Assembly (NCBI RefSeq): GCF_004309355.1
Contig: NZ_BJCC01000015.1
Span: forward strand, 62,001 to 126,000
Length of the DNA: 64,000 nt
Reading direction: 5' to 3'
Origin: Enterococcus florum
GTDB taxonomy: Bacteria; Bacillota; Bacilli; Lactobacillales; Enterococcaceae
Made by a program: the position numbers and the translations under genes. The notes below the pieces were generated by a model. It was not told where the DNA came from. It saw nothing but the letters and a program-made list of their open reading frames with translations, and did no database searches. This document shows, piece after piece, positions 52,864-62,410 of the stretch (position 1 is the first letter of the stretch; the number at the start of each line of letters is the position of its first letter).

Positions 52864-52950
52864 TTAATAGTTTTTCAAACTTGTTGCCTGTGCTGAAGCT
52901 TCTATCAGAAGCGTGATCTCCTCGTCTAGATCAACGATCGTCAAGGACAT
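52864..52950 (-). CDS. Small open frame between mtlD and hxlA
   Basis: ATG 52950, five bases after GAGG, opens a 28-codon frame (MSLTIVDLDEEITLLIEASA, ending SLKNY). The frame is open further upstream without a better start. The product is hydrophilic and acidic and is not recognised. It could be a remnant of a larger gene. Confidence 0.3.
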   Translation of the reverse strand: MSLTIVDLDEEITLLIEASAQATSLKNY

Positions 52951-53031
52951 CCTATCCTCGACAATAAAAATCTGTATGTTTTTATCCTCCAATCCAAAAT
53001 CAAACTACCTCTCGGTTCGAACATGCTGTCT

Positions 53032-54201
53032 TCACTTTACTCGTCTCTGTTTTGTCAGAAATTTCTGATAATTTCCTTTAATCACCTGATGCATCCGTGT
53101 GCCTGCTGAAATCGTTGTGAAGTGGACGATCGCCTGATCGATCCCGTGTTCTGCCACAAAGGCCAACAATTCCACCGATTGTTCGTCTTCTGGATTATCA
53201 AATAGAAAGGCCGCCGCGATCCCTTCTAACAGCCGAGTATTTTTCAGTCCGTGTTCTTCGCATTGCACACATGGCCCGACTAAGCGCTCCTCCGGCTGCA
53301 GCTTGCGAATCGGCGAACGGGATACTCGAGTAATCATGTCAGTGATTCCTGGCGTTTGGTACCGATCCATGATGAAATCAATATAGTCCGCCATATCTTG
53401 TTCGGTGAAGCCATGCTTTTCCATCAGTAGATGTGCAGACTCCCACATGGTCTCCCGGATCAGCTGCACCAGTTCTTCATTGCTGAACACATCGCGCATG
53501 ACCGAATATCCGTGCACAAAACCGATATACCCTGCCCATGCATGGCCGCAATTCACGACATACAGCTTGCGTTCGATATATTTCTTCAAGTCAGTCGTAT
53601 ACACCGCATCTTTGATCGGTTTGTCTGTTGGGTCCACTAGTTTGGATTCTTCGATCACCAATTCATAATCACGACCGATGTCGATCGTTTTTTTGTCCTG
53701 ATGTTCAGAAGCCAGAACCATCCGATCCACCGCTGTATTGGGAAACGCAGCAATCTGATCGAGCCACACTTTCGCAGAGGCATCTAGTGCTAAGATCGCA
53801 TTGCGCAAAATCTCGCTATTGAACATGGCATTTTCACAGGCTAAAATGGTGACCCGTTGGCCATTCTCTGCTACTCGTTTCTTTAATCCTTTTAGCAGAA
53901 CCGGCGCGATCTTCGGCAGGTTTTCGGCCCAGACCGCTGTTGTGATCAGCTCCGTCGTACGGATCTTTTCAATGATCTCTTTCTGGTCTTCGATGGAAGA
54001 CAGCGCATGGAGGTTGGTCAATTGTTTTTTCTGATAGCCTTCATTGATCAAATACAGATCAAAGGTGTTGGTTTCGTTGATTTGCTGTACTAGGTCGCGA
54101 TCAATATCCACGATTGTGACCTCATACCCAGATTCATATAGTAAATCGGCGATAAAGCCGATGCCGATGCTTCCTCCGCCAAAGTGCAGTGCTTGCTTCA
54201 T
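53032..54201 (-). CDS. mtlD: Mannitol-1-phosphate 5-dehydrogenase
   Basis: MtlD oxidises mannitol-1-phosphate to fructose-6-phosphate with NAD. The 389 residues start with the Rossmann motif LHFGGGSIGIGFIADLL and carry the polyol-dehydrogenase stretch KLYVVNCGHAWAGYIGFVHG near 210-230. Its ATG overlaps the mtlF stop codon (TAATG). Order on the minus strand is mtlA, mtlR, mtlF, mtlD, as in other Gram-positive mannitol operons. Confidence 0.95.
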   Translation of the reverse strand: MKQALHFGGGSIGIGFIADLLYESGYEVTIVDIDRDLVQQINETNTFDLYLINEGYQKKQLTNLHALSSIEDQKEIIEKIRTTELITTAVWAENLPKIAPVLLKGLKKRVAENGQRVTILACENAMFNSEILRNAILALDASAKVWLDQIAAFPNTAVDRMVLASEHQDKKTIDIGRDYELVIEESKLVDPTDKPIKDAVYTTDLKKYIERKLYVVNCGHAWAGYIGFVHGYSVMRDVFSNEELVQLIRETMWESAHLLMEKHGFTEQDMADYIDFIMDRYQTPGITDMITRVSRSPIRKLQPEERLVGPCVQCEEHGLKNTRLLEGIAAAFLFDNPEDEQSVELLAFVAEHGIDQAIVHFTTISAGTRMHQVIKGNYQKFLTKQRRVK

Positions 54202-54632
54202 TAAACGACGACCTCCTCAAATATTTTCAGAATTTCTGACTTCGATGTTGCCTGACGGAGAATCTCCACGTTTTCCAGCTCCGAGCAGATCGCAGCGATC
54301 TGTCCTAGGATCTCCAGATGTTCATTGTTTTTTCCTGCGATGCCAAACACCAAATAGGCGATGTTGCCGTCAAAATCAACGCCTTCTGGCACCTGCAGCA
54401 ACGAAATCCCAGAAGAGTGGATTCTTTCCACGGATTTTACGATCCCATGAGGAATCGCGATGTTGTTGCCAATGTAAGTAGAGACTTCTTCCTCTCTCGC
54501 CAGCATATCTTGAATATAGCTTTCTGCGACATAGCCATTGTCGACTAAAATTTGTCCAGCTGCTAAAATAGCCGCGATTTTGTTTTCATAGTGTTGATTC
54601 AATTGAATGTTCTCGTCCTTAAAAATTTTCAT
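54201..54632 (-). CDS. mtlF: Mannitol-specific PTS EIIA component
   Basis: This 143-residue phosphocarrier passes phosphate from HPr to MtlA. The active histidine lies in STYIGNNIAIPHGIVKSVE near 65, and SYIQDMLAREEEVSTYIGN is typical of mannitol EIIA proteins. ATG 54632 is chosen: it lies after the mtlR stop codon, while the longer frame to 54662 would overlap mtlR. Confidence 0.94.
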   Translation of the reverse strand: MKIFKDENIQLNQHYENKIAAILAAGQILVDNGYVAESYIQDMLAREEEVSTYIGNNIAIPHGIVKSVERIHSSGISLLQVPEGVDFDGNIAYLVFGIAGKNNEHLEILGQIAAICSELENVEILRQATSKSEILKIFEEVVV

Positions 54633-54648
54633 TGTCCCATCTCGCAAT

Positions 54649-56640
54649 CTATACAATTTCATTCATTTTTACTAAATACGTTCTCAATTCATCAGCAGAG
54701 CCGATTTTAGTCAATTCATAGACATGGTCAAAGAACAGCTCCTTCACTTGACTGTAAAATCGATGACCCAACTCAGAAGACTCCTCCGAGGTATCTAGCA
54801 CGATCAAGTAGTAATTCCCCAGCTGTTTGGAGCTTTCCGCAATCAGCTGGAGCCGATCTTCCATAATCGTCGCATTTCTGCGAAGGATAAAGAGCACCGT
54901 TTGATTCTGCTGAACCGTAGTTTGGATGCTGCTGGTCAAATTGGCCTCATCGACCTCCAAAAAAGTGGCCAGTTGTTTTAACGCATCCCGTTTTTTCTTG
55001 ACTCTCGTAGTAAAAATCGTTTGTTTGCTGTAGCGGCAATGCTTCATTAACGCTAAAATCTTTTGTGCATAGAACAGCTTTTTCGTTAAGTACTTCTCGA
55101 AATCCTCCACATTCATCTGTTTTTGTCGTTGAATGGTTTTCAAATCGGTGTATTTATGGTTATTGATCTTGGTTTGAACCAAGGCCAACTCCTGCTCATT
55201 CAATAAAGGCGACACCTTCAAGTATTCTTCTGGTGCGAGGGGTAATGGGATTGTAGATAGAACCAATTCATACTCGTGCACGTTTTTGTTGTGCAGGTCC
55301 GTTAAGGAGATAATGTCTTTCACATACACCTCAGGCACCTCATATTCCAGTCGGCTGGTCAGCATTTTAGAGGAGCCCATCCCGCTGGAGCAGACGATCA
55401 ACACGCGAAAGGCTTTATTCGACAGCTTGTCGATCATCATGACAAAGTACAGAACCAAAAAGCACAATTCGTCCTCTGGAAAAAATTCCTTTCCGAAGAC
55501 TTCTGCCGCCGCTTTACTGACAATTTCAAAGATAAACAAATAGTTCCTTTTGATCTCGTCTTTCATCGGATTCCTGACAAACAACCCGCTGTTGATCCGA
55601 GTCACGGCCTTTTTCAAATGAGTGGTCAAATCACGAATCTGCCGGTCGTTGTCATGCAGCTTTACACCTAGCTGTGCTTCAACATGGCCGACCATTTCCT
55701 TCACCGAAGCCGCAATGTCTCGGTCAAACCGCGGCAAGTCAAATTCATTGGACCGATCCTGCTGAAAATACAAATGAATGATCCATTTCAAGTAATCCAG
55801 AAACGCTTCCGGATGGCTTTTCTCCGCCAGAATTGCTTTCTGTTTTTCCACCATTCGATGGTACAGCTTGTTGCCGATTTGATTTAGTTCAATCGTGATC
55901 GTATCGATCGTATTGTTAGGCAGCGTGCTCATTTGGCAGACATTCAGCCACAAGGACAGTAAAATGACCAGCTCCTGCAAATCATTGTCATCAATGTCAG
56001 TCTTCAATTGTCCAAGCTGCTCATAAACAAAATAAAGCGGCTCGCCGATTTTTTGAAAGCAAATCTTTTTGTAAAATGAATCCTTCGAATGCTTTAGTAA
56101 AAACCATGCAATAAATTCCGATGACGCGACGTGCTTGGTTAAAATATCCAAGATCAGAATATGGCGATTCATGATATCTGTCTCAAGTTTGATCCCCTCA
56201 CCCTTTTTTGAAACCACGCGAATACCTTTTTCCAGCAGGTTATCTGTCAAAAAGGCGATGTCCTTTTTGATCGTTGAAAGAGAGACCAATAATTCTGCGG
56301 CGATCGCCTGCATCTTCGTAAAGTCCTCTTCCAACAATAAAATCAACGTGACCAGATCAACCCGTTCGGTGACTGATAAAATTTGATGGATCGTCTGCTT
56401 TTGAAAAGCCTGCTTTAAGGCCGACAAATTTTCCGGCTTGCCTTGGATCTCAAGTCCTTCTGAGGGGATTGACACCAATTCCAGCTGAAACTTTTTCAGG
56501 GTCGCTTTGATATTTTTTAGTTCCCGGTACACGGTTCGCTCATTGACATTTAGGCGGTCGCTGATATCTTGTACGGTATGCTTGTTTCTACTAGTTAACA
56601 AAATCGTTAAGATTGAGCTTTCTCTGGTCGATAAGTACAT
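54649..56640 (-). CDS. mtlR: Mannitol operon transcriptional activator (BglG/MtlR family)
   Basis: This 663-residue PTS-controlled activator has N-terminal HTH domains (VQDISDRLNVNERTVYRELKNI), two PTS regulation domains (about 190-410), an EIIB-Gat-like domain with VLIVCSSGMGSSKM near 415, and a C-terminal EIIA-like part. The C-terminal part lacks an obvious PHAR-type histidine motif, so control may rest on the PRDs and the EIIB cysteine. It sits between mtlA and mtlF, the usual position. Confidence 0.92.
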   Translation of the reverse strand: MYLSTRESSILTILLTSRNKHTVQDISDRLNVNERTVYRELKNIKATLKKFQLELVSIPSEGLEIQGKPENLSALKQAFQKQTIHQILSVTERVDLVTLILLLEEDFTKMQAIAAELLVSLSTIKKDIAFLTDNLLEKGIRVVSKKGEGIKLETDIMNRHILILDILTKHVASSEFIAWFLLKHSKDSFYKKICFQKIGEPLYFVYEQLGQLKTDIDDNDLQELVILLSLWLNVCQMSTLPNNTIDTITIELNQIGNKLYHRMVEKQKAILAEKSHPEAFLDYLKWIIHLYFQQDRSNEFDLPRFDRDIAASVKEMVGHVEAQLGVKLHDNDRQIRDLTTHLKKAVTRINSGLFVRNPMKDEIKRNYLFIFEIVSKAAAEVFGKEFFPEDELCFLVLYFVMMIDKLSNKAFRVLIVCSSGMGSSKMLTSRLEYEVPEVYVKDIISLTDLHNKNVHEYELVLSTIPLPLAPEEYLKVSPLLNEQELALVQTKINNHKYTDLKTIQRQKQMNVEDFEKYLTKKLFYAQKILALMKHCRYSKQTIFTTRVKKKRDALKQLATFLEVDEANLTSSIQTTVQQNQTVLFILRRNATIMEDRLQLIAESSKQLGNYYLIVLDTSEESSELGHRFYSQVKELFFDHVYELTKIGSADELRTYLVKMNEIV

Positions 56641-56703
56641 CTAGATTCCTCCCCAGCCTTAGTAGAATTCATCATACTACACTAAAATAGAAGCGGACAC
56701 TGC

Positions 56704-58155
56704 CTATTCCTCATTATTTTCTTTGATAAATTTAATGAAGCGATCGTATTCACTGTTGTCCAGGAAGTTTTTGATTGTCAAAATCGGGATCTGTTTGCCG
56801 CTGGTCAGACTTTTGACTCTTTCTAATAAAATTTCATTGGTGATAATCAGGTCGGCATTTTCCGGGATATTGTCCACCGAAACATTCTTGACTGTCACCT
56901 CCAGCATGTTCTTGCGCGCCTTGGTACTCAACATGGAGGCCCCCATCGCACTGGATCCCATTCCGGCATCGCAGGCAATGATCACATTTTTGATCATTTT
57001 GCCTGTTGGAGCAGCATTCTCTGTTACGATCAGTTCCGGCATTGCGGATTCAAAGCCTTCCGCAGTTGACCCCCCTGCCCCTTCCAACGACAGCTCCTCT
57101 TGTGCAGCTTGATCTTTTTTAAAGCTAAGCTTCAAGAAAAAGGCGCCGACTACAAAGGAAACCAGCACTGCAACCGCATACATGGCAATATTTATAATAA
57201 AATTCCCTCGAGGCGTCATCATCAGCAAAGCCAAAAAACTTCCCGGTGAGACTGCTCCAACTGTTCCTCCACCAAACATTTGTCCAATTGCCAATGCAGC
57301 CATGTTGCCTGCGATCGGCCCTAAGATCGTGATCGGCTTAATCATGGCATATGGAAAAGCAACTTCTCCGATCCCGCCTAAGAATTGGATCAGCATACAA
57401 GCGGGTGCCGACTTCTTAGCCATCCCCGTTCCAAACATTGAAAAGGCAATTAGTAAACCTACCCAAGCGCCGCCGTTTGCTTCAACCAAGAACAATAAGG
57501 ATTTCCCTGTTTCCAATACCTGCTGCGTTCCTAACGGAATCATAATTCCGTGATTGACCGCGTTGTTTAAAAACAACACCTGTGCCGGCTGAACAAAGAT
57601 ACTGGTCAGCGGAATCAAATTCCGTGCCATCAGCCAGTCGACGCCGCCCGAGATGAACGAGAGAATGACCGCAAAGATCGGTTCAACTGCTACGAATCCA
57701 ATCAGAGCAATCGCAAATCCCAAAAAGCCCAGTGAGAAGTTGTCCACCAGCATCTCAAGACCTGGTTTGACCTTGCCTTTAAAAAGACCATCGATCTTCT
57801 TCATCAGAATCGCACCGATCGGACCCATGATCATCCCGCCAATCAACATCGTGATATCTGCTCCAACTACTACCCCCATAGTCGCCAAAGCTCCGATCGC
57901 GCCGCCTCGTTTTCCATACACATTGTATCCGCCGGTGTATCCAATTAAAATCGGCAATAAATAATTCAAAATTGGCGGAACCAACTCATTCAAATGCTCA
58001 TTAGGCGTCCAACCGGTCGGGATGAAAAATGCGGCCATCAAACCCCAAGCAATAAAAATCCCGATATTCGGCATGACCATCGAACTTAAAAATCCACCCA
58101 TGCGCTGGATTTTCGCCCGCCAGCTGTTTGCATTTGCAGGTTGCTGAAATTCCAT
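56704..58155 (-). CDS. mtlA: Mannitol-specific PTS EIICB component
   Basis: This 483-residue membrane transporter imports and phosphorylates mannitol. The EIIC domain (1-340) shows MGGFLSSMVMPNIGIFIAWG and YTGGYNVYGKRGGAIGALAT, and the EIIB domain (about 390-483) has the phosphorylated Cys in IIACDAGMGSSAMGASML. It is the first gene of the operon mtlA-mtlR-mtlF-mtlD-hxlA-hxlB and diverges from a second PHI gene. Specificity for mannitol follows from its company with mtlD; another hexitol is possible. Confidence 0.94.
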   Translation of the reverse strand: MEFQQPANANSWRAKIQRMGGFLSSMVMPNIGIFIAWGLMAAFFIPTGWTPNEHLNELVPPILNYLLPILIGYTGGYNVYGKRGGAIGALATMGVVVGADITMLIGGMIMGPIGAILMKKIDGLFKGKVKPGLEMLVDNFSLGFLGFAIALIGFVAVEPIFAVILSFISGGVDWLMARNLIPLTSIFVQPAQVLFLNNAVNHGIMIPLGTQQVLETGKSLLFLVEANGGAWVGLLIAFSMFGTGMAKKSAPACMLIQFLGGIGEVAFPYAMIKPITILGPIAGNMAALAIGQMFGGGTVGAVSPGSFLALLMMTPRGNFIINIAMYAVAVLVSFVVGAFFLKLSFKKDQAAQEELSLEGAGGSTAEGFESAMPELIVTENAAPTGKMIKNVIIACDAGMGSSAMGASMLSTKARKNMLEVTVKNVSVDNIPENADLIITNEILLERVKSLTSGKQIPILTIKNFLDNSEYDRFIKFIKENNEE

Positions 58156-58207
58156 TTTCTTTTCCTCCTTGAGAATACTTATTTTTCGAAAGCACCTTCT
58201 GATACTT

Positions 58208-58213
58208 ATTATA
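58208..58213 (-). promoter_or_regulatory. Probable -10 element of the mtl operon
   Basis: TATAAT on the minus strand lies about 50 bases before mtlA. The -35 position is poor, as expected for a promoter that needs MtlR activation. Confidence 0.5.
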
Positions 58214-58344
58214 GGAGCCGCAATTCCGAAAAGCCATCGTTGGAAGGGCCACCTTTGTCAGATCGCGCCTGTCAAAAATACTCTTGTGGAGAGAACCCGC
58301 TTTTTTTACACTTTGGGTATTAACTATTCTTGGGAGGGATTTAT

Positions 58345-58902
58345 ATGTCAGTAACGCAACACACACAAGCGATCATTGAAGAATTATTGTCCTTTGTTCC
58401 ATATGAACGAGAAGAAGAGCTGGAAAGACTCGTCCATGCAATCCTGCAGGCCAAATCGATTTTTCTTTCTGGCGCAGGCCGGTCAGGGGTGGCGATTCGC
58501 GGATTTACCAATCGACTGCTGCACTTGGGTTTATCGGTTCATCTTGTTGGGGAGATCAGCTGCCCTAGAACCGCTCAAGGCGATCTTTTGATCCTCGGCT
58601 CCGGCTCTGGGACAACATCCAGCCTGGTAGCGTTGGCAAAGAAAGCCAAAAGCAATGGTGTCACCTTAGCCCTATTGACGATGGATAACGAATCCGAGAT
58701 CGCCCAAATAGCAGATGTCGTTGTCGTGCTTCCCGGCGTCTCACCTAAGCTAAAAGAAAACAAGCTCACCTCGATCCAGCCGATGGGTTCCGCCTTTGAA
58801 CAGCTCAGTTTTCTAACCTATGACGGGATCATTTTAGAACTGATGGCGCGTATGGAGGAAACGAACGAGACCATGCATGCAAGACATACGGATATGGAAT
58901 AA
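58345..58902 (+). CDS. 6-phospho-3-hexuloisomerase (SIS domain), second paralogue
   Basis: This 185-residue SIS-domain protein shares the PHI pattern with the product of 51634-52194: IFLSGAGRSGVAIRGFTNRLLHLG, ILGSGSGTTSSLVALAKKAKS and a C-terminal GSAFEQLSFLTYDGIILELM. ATG 58345 follows GGGAGGG. It diverges from the mtl operon and lacks an HPS partner, so its timing or substrate may differ from the operon copy. It ends at a strong terminator. Confidence 0.9.
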   Translation: MSVTQHTQAIIEELLSFVPYEREEELERLVHAILQAKSIFLSGAGRSGVAIRGFTNRLLHLGLSVHLVGEISCPRTAQGDLLILGSGSGTTSSLVALAKKAKSNGVTLALLTMDNESEIAQIADVVVVLPGVSPKLKENKLTSIQPMGSAFEQLSFLTYDGIILELMARMEETNETMHARHTDME

Positions 58903-58948
58903 AAAACGCACGGGAGAACCTTTTTATCGGTTCTCCCGTGCGTTTTTT
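58901..58948. terminator. Bidirectional terminator
   Basis: A perfect 20-bp stem, AAAAAACGCACGGGAGAACC (58901-58920) with its complement (58929-58948), separates the PHI gene from the convergent sulfatase gene. Confidence 0.95.
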
Positions 58949-59025
58949 AAGCCATGTATTCTTCGGGAACGCTAGACTTGATAAGCATGTTCATGTCATT
59001 CGATCGCCGATCAATAGTTCTTTTT

Positions 59026-60528
59026 CTAGGCTTTTACATCGTTGGTCTCTTTCAAGCGAGTTGCCTTTTCCATTGGCAGGCCTGTATCATAATCCAATTG
59101 CCGCGGTTCATACTCTTCATTTTCTCGTTGGCGCGTATGGCGATCATTTTCCCAGCTGGGTTCTTTGTCTTTGCGCCACGGACGAACCGCCCATTGATAG
59201 CCTCTAAAGGGATCACGAGTCTCATTCATCTGCTGCAGCATCCGGTCATGCAGCGCATTGCGTACCGCTTCGTAATCCGGAGAATCAATCAGATTGATCG
59301 TTTCATATGGATCATTGACAAGGTCGTAAAATTCATCCGAATCAAGCAAATGAACCACCAGCTTGTACTTCTCGCTGGTCGCAGCCCGCATCATCTGCAC
59401 CCCGCCAAACCCATCGTGATCCACCTCGTATCGGGTAAATTCGGTAAATACCACATCATTGATTTCCTGTTCAGCATCGTAGATTTGAGGCAGCATGGAT
59501 TTGCCCTCCAGCACTTTCGGAAGCGGCACACCCATGTAGTCTAGAATCGTTGGCACCAAGTCGATATGAGAAGCAGGGCTGGTAATCGTTTTCCCTGCTT
59601 CGCCACCGCGGATGATCAGTGGCACATTGGCTATTTCCTTGTAGCAAGCTGCATTTTTCATCTGTAATTTGTGATTGCCCAGCATTTCTCCATGATCCGA
59701 GGTAAATATCACTAATGCGTCAGGATAATTCTGGTTAATGATCTCCATGACTCTGCCGATCTCATAATCAACAAAGCTGTTGCAGCCTAAAAAGAGCGCT
59801 AACCCTGACGAAGGCTTGTTAAGCTCAGAACCAGGCTTTTCCATATCTTCTCCAGACCACAATTGCTGATACAAAGGTTTTTGAGTCAAATCATCATCAT
59901 AGTTTGGATTATAGTCAAACGAGTAGCCTTCATACATGCGATTGAACGGTGCCGGACACAAGCATGGACCATGGGGCTCATCATACGAGATAGTCAGGAA
60001 AAAGTCGGTCTCCTTGTTCTTTTCCAAGAACTTGACTGCGCGGTCTGTACAACGATGGGCGTAGGTAAAATCCTCTGTCATCCAGTCTTCGTATGAGGAT
60101 TCCGGTTTTCGTGAAGCCATCCGCTGCTCATCGGTCAATTCCTCTAAATAGGTGCGCATATCATACCAATACTCTGGGTCCCAGCCTTCTGGACAGCGGC
60201 CCAATCCAAAATAATCGGCCCCATCTAAATGGTATTTACCAATATAGCCGCAATGAATCCCATTGTCTGTCAGGCGTTGTCCCACCGTCTTTACATTGTC
60301 TCCCATGGCAATGCTGTTGGTGTACATGCCGTTGGAATGCGGGAACTGCCCGGTAAAAATCGCTGAGCGTGCCGGACCGCAAACCGGTTGGCAGCTGTAA
60401 GTATTCTCAAATTTGAGCCCCTCCTCCGCCAACGCGTCAAGGTTTGGGGTGTGCATGTCCGGGTTGTAGCACCCCAGCATATCTTTTCTGGTAGTATCTG
60501 TCATGATAAAAATTAACTGCTTATTCAT
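59026..60528 (-). CDS. Cytoplasmic sulfatase (YidJ-like)
   Basis: This 500-residue type I sulfatase has the formylglycine motif CxPxR as CGPARSAIFTGQFPHSNGM (catalytic Cys near residue 51), a metal-binding FIMTDTTRKDMLG near the N-terminus and VIFTSDHGEMLGNHKL near 285. It has no signal peptide, so it should act on an imported substrate. ATG 60528 overlaps the stop of the symporter gene by eight bases, so the two are coupled. It needs a formylglycine-forming maturase (anSME), which is not in the window. Pairing with a YidK-like symporter mirrors E. coli yidJ-yidK. Confidence 0.92.
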   Translation of the reverse strand: MNKQLIFIMTDTTRKDMLGCYNPDMHTPNLDALAEEGLKFENTYSCQPVCGPARSAIFTGQFPHSNGMYTNSIAMGDNVKTVGQRLTDNGIHCGYIGKYHLDGADYFGLGRCPEGWDPEYWYDMRTYLEELTDEQRMASRKPESSYEDWMTEDFTYAHRCTDRAVKFLEKNKETDFFLTISYDEPHGPCLCPAPFNRMYEGYSFDYNPNYDDDLTQKPLYQQLWSGEDMEKPGSELNKPSSGLALFLGCNSFVDYEIGRVMEIINQNYPDALVIFTSDHGEMLGNHKLQMKNAACYKEIANVPLIIRGGEAGKTITSPASHIDLVPTILDYMGVPLPKVLEGKSMLPQIYDAEQEINDVVFTEFTRYEVDHDGFGGVQMMRAATSEKYKLVVHLLDSDEFYDLVNDPYETINLIDSPDYEAVRNALHDRMLQQMNETRDPFRGYQWAVRPWRKDKEPSWENDRHTRQRENEEYEPRQLDYDTGLPMEKATRLKETNDVKA

Positions 60529-62263
60529 TGGCCATGTTCTCTCCATCTAATGATTCAATAGTAGGTGCTGCTTTGGATTTTTTATCTTGAAGGATCAGCG
60601 TCACTCTAAACAATGCAAAGGTCAATACGGCAAAAAGTCCCGTAATGATCAAGAAACGCGATTGGTACTCTGGCTGATCAACGATTCCTAATGGTGAGAA
60701 GATAACGTACGCATAGACCGTTGCCATCGCAATCACGATCGATACTGGTTTAGCATATCTCCAAGGAGTCAGATCGACCACACCAACATCCTTTTGCTTG
60801 TAGGCTTCTTTTCGTGGACTGATAATCCCCGCGACCAGCATGATCGCAACACAGCAGACGAAGAGGATGCCATACACATGCAGATAATGGATCGACAGGT
60901 CAAACACAAAGTTGTACAGCGTATACGCCGTGATGAAAAAGAAAATTGCGATCTTGGCACCGATCGCCGGTGTCTTTTTGGTTGCGAAGCCCATCAACAC
61001 CACCACTAATGTCGGAATATTGAAGTACCCCATGATACTCTTCATAAACGCGTACAAGCCATCTGGTGCTTTCGCGATCTGCGGCGCCACAAAAATCGCA
61101 AATATCGTAATGAAGGTCCCAAAAACTTTTCCGATCTTCACCAGCTTTTCATCATCAATGTTCGGATTGATGATCGGCTTATACACATTGATACAAAACA
61201 TCGTTGAAGCGGAATTGAGTGCCGAATTAAAGGAGCTTAACACGGCTCCAAACAGCACCGCTCCAAAAAAGCCTAATAAACTTTTCGGAAGGACACGAGC
61301 TACAAGGTAGGAATAGGCCAGATCCTGATGGCCGATTTCCGAGCCATACAAATGGAAGGCAATGATCCCTGGAAACAACAGCATCACCGGCACCATGATC
61401 TTGATCAAGCCAGCATATAAAACGCCTTTTTGGCCTTCGACTAAGTTTTTAGCACCGAACGCCCGCTGAACGATCTGCTGGTTGCAACACCAGTAAAAGG
61501 TATTTACCAATAGAATCCCTGTAAAAATCGTAGAAAAAGGGACATTTCCTGGCCCAGTGACCGCATTCAATTTCTCAGGATGACTCGTCACCAGCTGATC
61601 GATCCCAGCCATGACGCTGCCGTCCCCCAGCACACGAAGCCCCAGAATCGGAATCAGCAAACCACCGACCATCAGACCGACACCATTGATCGTATCCGAT
61701 ACCGCCACCGCTTTTAAGCCGCCGAAGATCGCGTAGATCCCGCCGATCAAGCCGGTTCCGGCAATCACATAAAACAGCGACTGCTCCGGAGTGACCCCTA
61801 GCAAGGAAGCCACATCAAACAAAGAATTGACTGCGATCCCTCCTGCGTACAAGACGATTGGCAAGGTCACCAGCGACAAACTAATCAAAAATAGAGCGGT
61901 TACAATGTTTCGTGTTCCTTTGTCAAAACGCTCTTCTAAGAATTCCGGCACCGTTGTGAAGCCGCTTTTTAAATACTTCGGCAAAAAGATTAAGCCCATC
62001 AAGACCAGCGTCAAACCCGAAGTGACTTCCCAAGACATGGACGTCAAACTGCCGGCAAATCCATTCCCATTCAACCCCACCAGCTGTTCTGCGGAAAGAT
62101 TCGTCAACAGCAGCGATCCGGCGATCACGCCGCCCGTCAAGCTTCTTCCGCCTAAGAAATACCCAGAATTTGTCGATAAGTCCTCTTTTCTAGTGATCCA
62201 CCAAGAAATAATTGCAACCAGAGCGGTAAAGAAAATGAACGTTGCAATGGTAAAGAAATCCAT
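60521..62263 (-). CDS. Sodium:solute symporter (SSS family, YidK-like)
   Basis: This 580-residue membrane protein has about fourteen transmembrane segments and SSS signatures: GGRSLTGGVIAGSLLLTNLS near 40-60 and ALFGAVLSSFNSALNSAS-like helix 8 (GAVLFGAVLSSFNSALNSAS near 330). Throughout it resembles YidK, a predicted sugar symporter. ATG 62263 follows AGGAGGAG. A sulfatase gene overlaps its end and a ROK regulator is divergent from it. The substrate is probably a small sulfated sugar. Confidence 0.92.
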   Translation of the reverse strand: MDFFTIATFIFFTALVAIISWWITRKEDLSTNSGYFLGGRSLTGGVIAGSLLLTNLSAEQLVGLNGNGFAGSLTSMSWEVTSGLTLVLMGLIFLPKYLKSGFTTVPEFLEERFDKGTRNIVTALFLISLSLVTLPIVLYAGGIAVNSLFDVASLLGVTPEQSLFYVIAGTGLIGGIYAIFGGLKAVAVSDTINGVGLMVGGLLIPILGLRVLGDGSVMAGIDQLVTSHPEKLNAVTGPGNVPFSTIFTGILLVNTFYWCCNQQIVQRAFGAKNLVEGQKGVLYAGLIKIMVPVMLLFPGIIAFHLYGSEIGHQDLAYSYLVARVLPKSLLGFFGAVLFGAVLSSFNSALNSASTMFCINVYKPIINPNIDDEKLVKIGKVFGTFITIFAIFVAPQIAKAPDGLYAFMKSIMGYFNIPTLVVVLMGFATKKTPAIGAKIAIFFFITAYTLYNFVFDLSIHYLHVYGILFVCCVAIMLVAGIISPRKEAYKQKDVGVVDLTPWRYAKPVSIVIAMATVYAYVIFSPLGIVDQPEYQSRFLIITGLFAVLTFALFRVTLILQDKKSKAAPTIESLDGENMANE

Positions 62264-62295
62264 CAATACTCCTCCTAACACTTTTTAATTTACTA

Positions 62296-62336
62296 CGTGA
62301 ACCAATTATCTATATTTATAACGCTTTCATTTCACG
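62296..62336. promoter_or_regulatory. cre-like site within an inverted repeat between symporter and ROK genes
   Basis: TGAAAGCGTTATAA (62316-62329, minus) resembles the CcpA consensus TGAAARCGYTTWCA with two or three differences. It is flanked by CGTGAA (62296-62301) and TTCACG (62331-62336), an inverted pair that could be the ROK operator. Confidence 0.5.
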
Positions 62337-62410
62337 TTGTCAATCAATTTTAGGATATTTTTTCAACTTTTTTTATGATATGGTATAGTGAGTAAAAGGA
62401 GCTGTTGAAC

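Noticed and set aside
59026-60528. Sulfatase as an exported enzyme acting on mucin outside the cell
   Set aside because: No signal peptide or anchor is present at either possible start.
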